From the NCBI GenBank assembly GCA_964397485.1, contig CAYNHT010000007.1:1-23746 (forward strand): DNA of 23,746 nt, given 5' to 3'. The first letter of the stretch is position 1. Each line of letters starts with the position of its first letter. Under the pieces are notes generated by a model. The model was not told the origin of the DNA and searched no databases. It saw nothing but the letters and a program-made list of their open reading frames with translations. This stretch comes from CAYNHT01 sp964397485. GTDB taxonomy: Bacteria; Bacillota_I; Bacilli_A; RF39; UBA660. The translations under genes were made by a program, and so were the position numbers. This document shows positions 22,524-23,746 of this stretch, piece by piece.

Positions 22524-23294
22524 ATGAAAAATGTGCGCGTAATGATGATTGACGATAATGTTAATTTAGTTGAAATGATTAAGGAGTATTTTAGTAGTCA
22601 CGAGTTTATTAGTATTGACTTTTGTGCTTATGATGGGGCAGAAGGGATTAAATTAATTGAAAAACAAAAAGATAATTTTGATATCATAATTTTAGATTTG
22701 ATAATGCCAAATAAAGATGGTATGTATGTATTAGAAGAGATGAAGAAAAGAGGGGTTGATAAAAAAGTCATTGTAGCAACTAGCTATAATACAAGTGATG
22801 TAATAAGAGAGGTTTCTGAATATGGTGTTAATTATTTTATATTAAAGCCGTTTGAATTATCGGATTTAGAAAAAAGAATAATCGATTCATTTAAAAATAA
22901 AGAACAACGTAACAAAAATATTGATTTTCATCACAATAATTTACAAATATCAATCACAAAAATTTTACATGAATTGGGAATTCCTTCTCATATAAAAGGA
23001 TATCAATATATAAGAGAAGGTATAGGCATAATTTATGAACGTCCAGAAACAATAGGAGGTATAACAAAAGAACTATATCCAGAATTAGCCACTAAATTTA
23101 ACACTACTGTTTCAAGGGTTGAAAGGGCTATTAGACATGTTATAGAAGTAAGTTGGAATCGAGGAAATTGGGCTTTGATGGAGGAAATATTTGGTCATAG
23201 TGTCGATATAGATAAGGCAAAACCAACTAATTCAGAATTTGTTGTTACTATAGCTGATAAGCTTAGATTGGAGTATCATAAAGTAGGTAGTTAA
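22524..23294 (+). CDS. spo0A: Sporulation master response regulator Spo0A
   Basis: Spo0A is the phosphorelay-controlled transcription factor that starts sporulation. The 256 residues have a receiver domain (1-120) with acidic pair D10/D11, phosphorylation site D58 (ILDLIMP), T86 and K108 (LKPF). A short linker (about 121-142) leads to the Spo0A DNA-binding domain: ITKILHELGIPSHIKGYQYIR, TIGGITKELYPELA and the recognition region TVSRVERAIRHVIEVSWNRGN, ending SEFVVTIADKLRL. Length equals the family norm. The ATG at 22524 has AAGGGAG upstream; the in-frame TTG at 22506 precedes that site and is rejected. With the SASP genes this strongly suggests endospore formation. Unlike in many clostridia and bacilli, no spoIVB gene is next to it. 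Its terminator overlaps the stop. Confidence 0.97.
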   Translation: MKNVRVMMIDDNVNLVEMIKEYFSSHEFISIDFCAYDGAEGIKLIEKQKDNFDIIILDLIMPNKDGMYVLEEMKKRGVDKKVIVATSYNTSDVIREVSEYGVNYFILKPFELSDLEKRIIDSFKNKEQRNKNIDFHHNNLQISITKILHELGIPSHIKGYQYIREGIGIIYERPETIGGITKELYPELATKFNTTVSRVERAIRHVIEVSWNRGNWALMEEIFGHSVDIDKAKPTNSEFVVTIADKLRLEYHKVGS

Positions 23295-23305
23295 CTACTT
23301 TTTTT
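23280..23305 (+). terminator. Intrinsic terminator overlapping the spo0A stop codon
   Basis: AAAGTAG (23280-23286) pairs with CTACTTT (23295-23301) followed by T-rich sequence; GTAGTTAACTAC (23287-23298) is an alternative perfect palindrome. The stop codon (23292-23294) lies in the loop region. Confidence 0.65.
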
Positions 23306-23333
23306 ATTTGCCCAAAATCAATAAATAAAAACC

Positions 23334-23362
23334 TTTTCATAAACTAGTAAATATGTTAAAAT
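23334..23362 (+). promoter_or_regulatory. Promoter of the second prepilin gene
   Basis: TTTTCA (23334-23339), a 17-bp spacer and TAAAAT (23357-23362) with TG at 23354-23355. The leader to the start codon is about 40 bases. Confidence 0.55.
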
Positions 23363-23409
23363 AAGAGAAGATAAAATAATGATTTAAAACGTATTTAGGT
23401 AGGTGTTGT

Positions 23410-23746
23410 ATGAAAAAAAAGGGATTTACATTAATAGAGTTACTAGCAGTAATAGTTATATTAGCAATAGTCGCACTAATAACTATACCACTAGTATTAG
23501 GCGTGATAGACAGAGTACAAATAGCTTCTTATAAAGAAAGTTTAAGAAGTCTTTTTACTGCTACGGATTTATATATAGCCAGTAGAAATTTTGTTGATTT
23601 TCCAGAAGAGGGAATAAATATAATGGATGCTGATATAGAAGTTAAGAATAAAAATTTTACAAGTGGTAAGATTTTTGAAAATGAAGATGGCGTTTTAGAA
23701 CTAGATAAAGTAAGTAACGGGAAATACTGTGCCGGTGGAACATATG
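23410..23746 (+). CDS. Type IV prepilin-like protein, 5' part (partial)
   Basis: The first 112 codons are in the window. The N-terminus is a classic type IV/competence prepilin signal: MKKKG, cleavage between G5 and F6, mature FTLIELLAVIVI with Glu5 (E10), and a hydrophobic helix to about residue 35. A helical stretch with SYKESLRSLFTATDLYIASRN follows, then a beta-rich part ending in SNGKYCAGGTY at the window edge. The pattern resembles the prepilin-GLUG protein at 16852 in its signal and early helix but is not a duplicate. AGGTAGGTG lies upstream of the ATG. The gene continues beyond the window, so the passenger domain is not known. It could be a minor pilin, a pseudopilin of a competence-like system, or another large adhesive pilin. 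Confidence 0.88.
   Translation, partial: MKKKGFTLIELLAVIVILAIVALITIPLVLGVIDRVQIASYKESLRSLFTATDLYIASRNFVDFPEEGINIMDADIEVKNKNFTSGKIFENEDGVLELDKVSNGKYCAGGTY

Noticed and set aside
1..23746. Mycoplasma-type genetic code (TGA as Trp), tRNA genes, insertion sequences or CRISPR arrays
   Set aside because: TGA is a stop for the flippase-like and tpiA genes and Trp is TGG; no cloverleaf, transposase or regularly spaced repeats were seen.

Overview
This window looks like chromosomal DNA from a low-GC, spore-forming Firmicute of the Bacilli type, possibly one of the uncultured gut lineages close to the Mollicutes. The evidence is A/T-rich codon use, AGGAGG-type ribosome sites, TATAAT promoters, a T-box riboswitch, EzrA, two alpha/beta SASPs and a full-length Spo0A. 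TGA serves as a stop (20427-20429 and 22400-22402) and Trp is TGG, so the code is standard rather than mycoplasma code 4. No tRNA, rRNA, insertion sequence or CRISPR array was seen, and no gene-free stretch exceeds 300 bases.

Layout: 1-1019 is the 3' end of a large secreted protein (Ig-like repeat plus glycine-rich ALK/LTK-like domain). 1090-2807 (minus) holds a membrane-anchored metallophosphoesterase and a CPBP-family intramembrane protease. 2913-7130 is the rimP-nusA-rnpM-infB-rbfA operon; its RimP has only the N-terminal domain, and ylxQ and ylxP are absent. 7180-7371 is a small unknown gene with a strong promoter. A tyrosine T-box then controls tyrS, which converges on rpsD (minus, with a probable S4 autoregulatory leader). 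ezrA, thiI and two tandem SASP genes follow. As far as I recall, this order resembles the B. subtilis tyrS-rpsD-ezrA-nifZ-thiI-sspA region, minus nifZ. clpP (minus) is divergent from a TGS/uridine-kinase-like gene, which is followed by gapA.

16800-22402 mixes glycolysis with the cell surface. A type IV prepilin-like protein with GLUG adhesin repeats sits between gapA and pgk. From pgk onward five tightly packed or overlapping genes run pgk, unknown 139-aa gene, YbhN/MprF-type membrane protein, diacylglycerol glucosyltransferase-like GT4 and tpiA. spo0A follows with its own promoter region, and a second prepilin gene is cut by the window end.

The most unusual signals are the prepilin fused to adhesin repeats, the glycine-rich ALK-like surface domain, the one-domain RimP, the glycolipid genes between pgk and tpiA, and intrinsic terminators whose hairpins repeatedly contain the stop codon of the gene they end.
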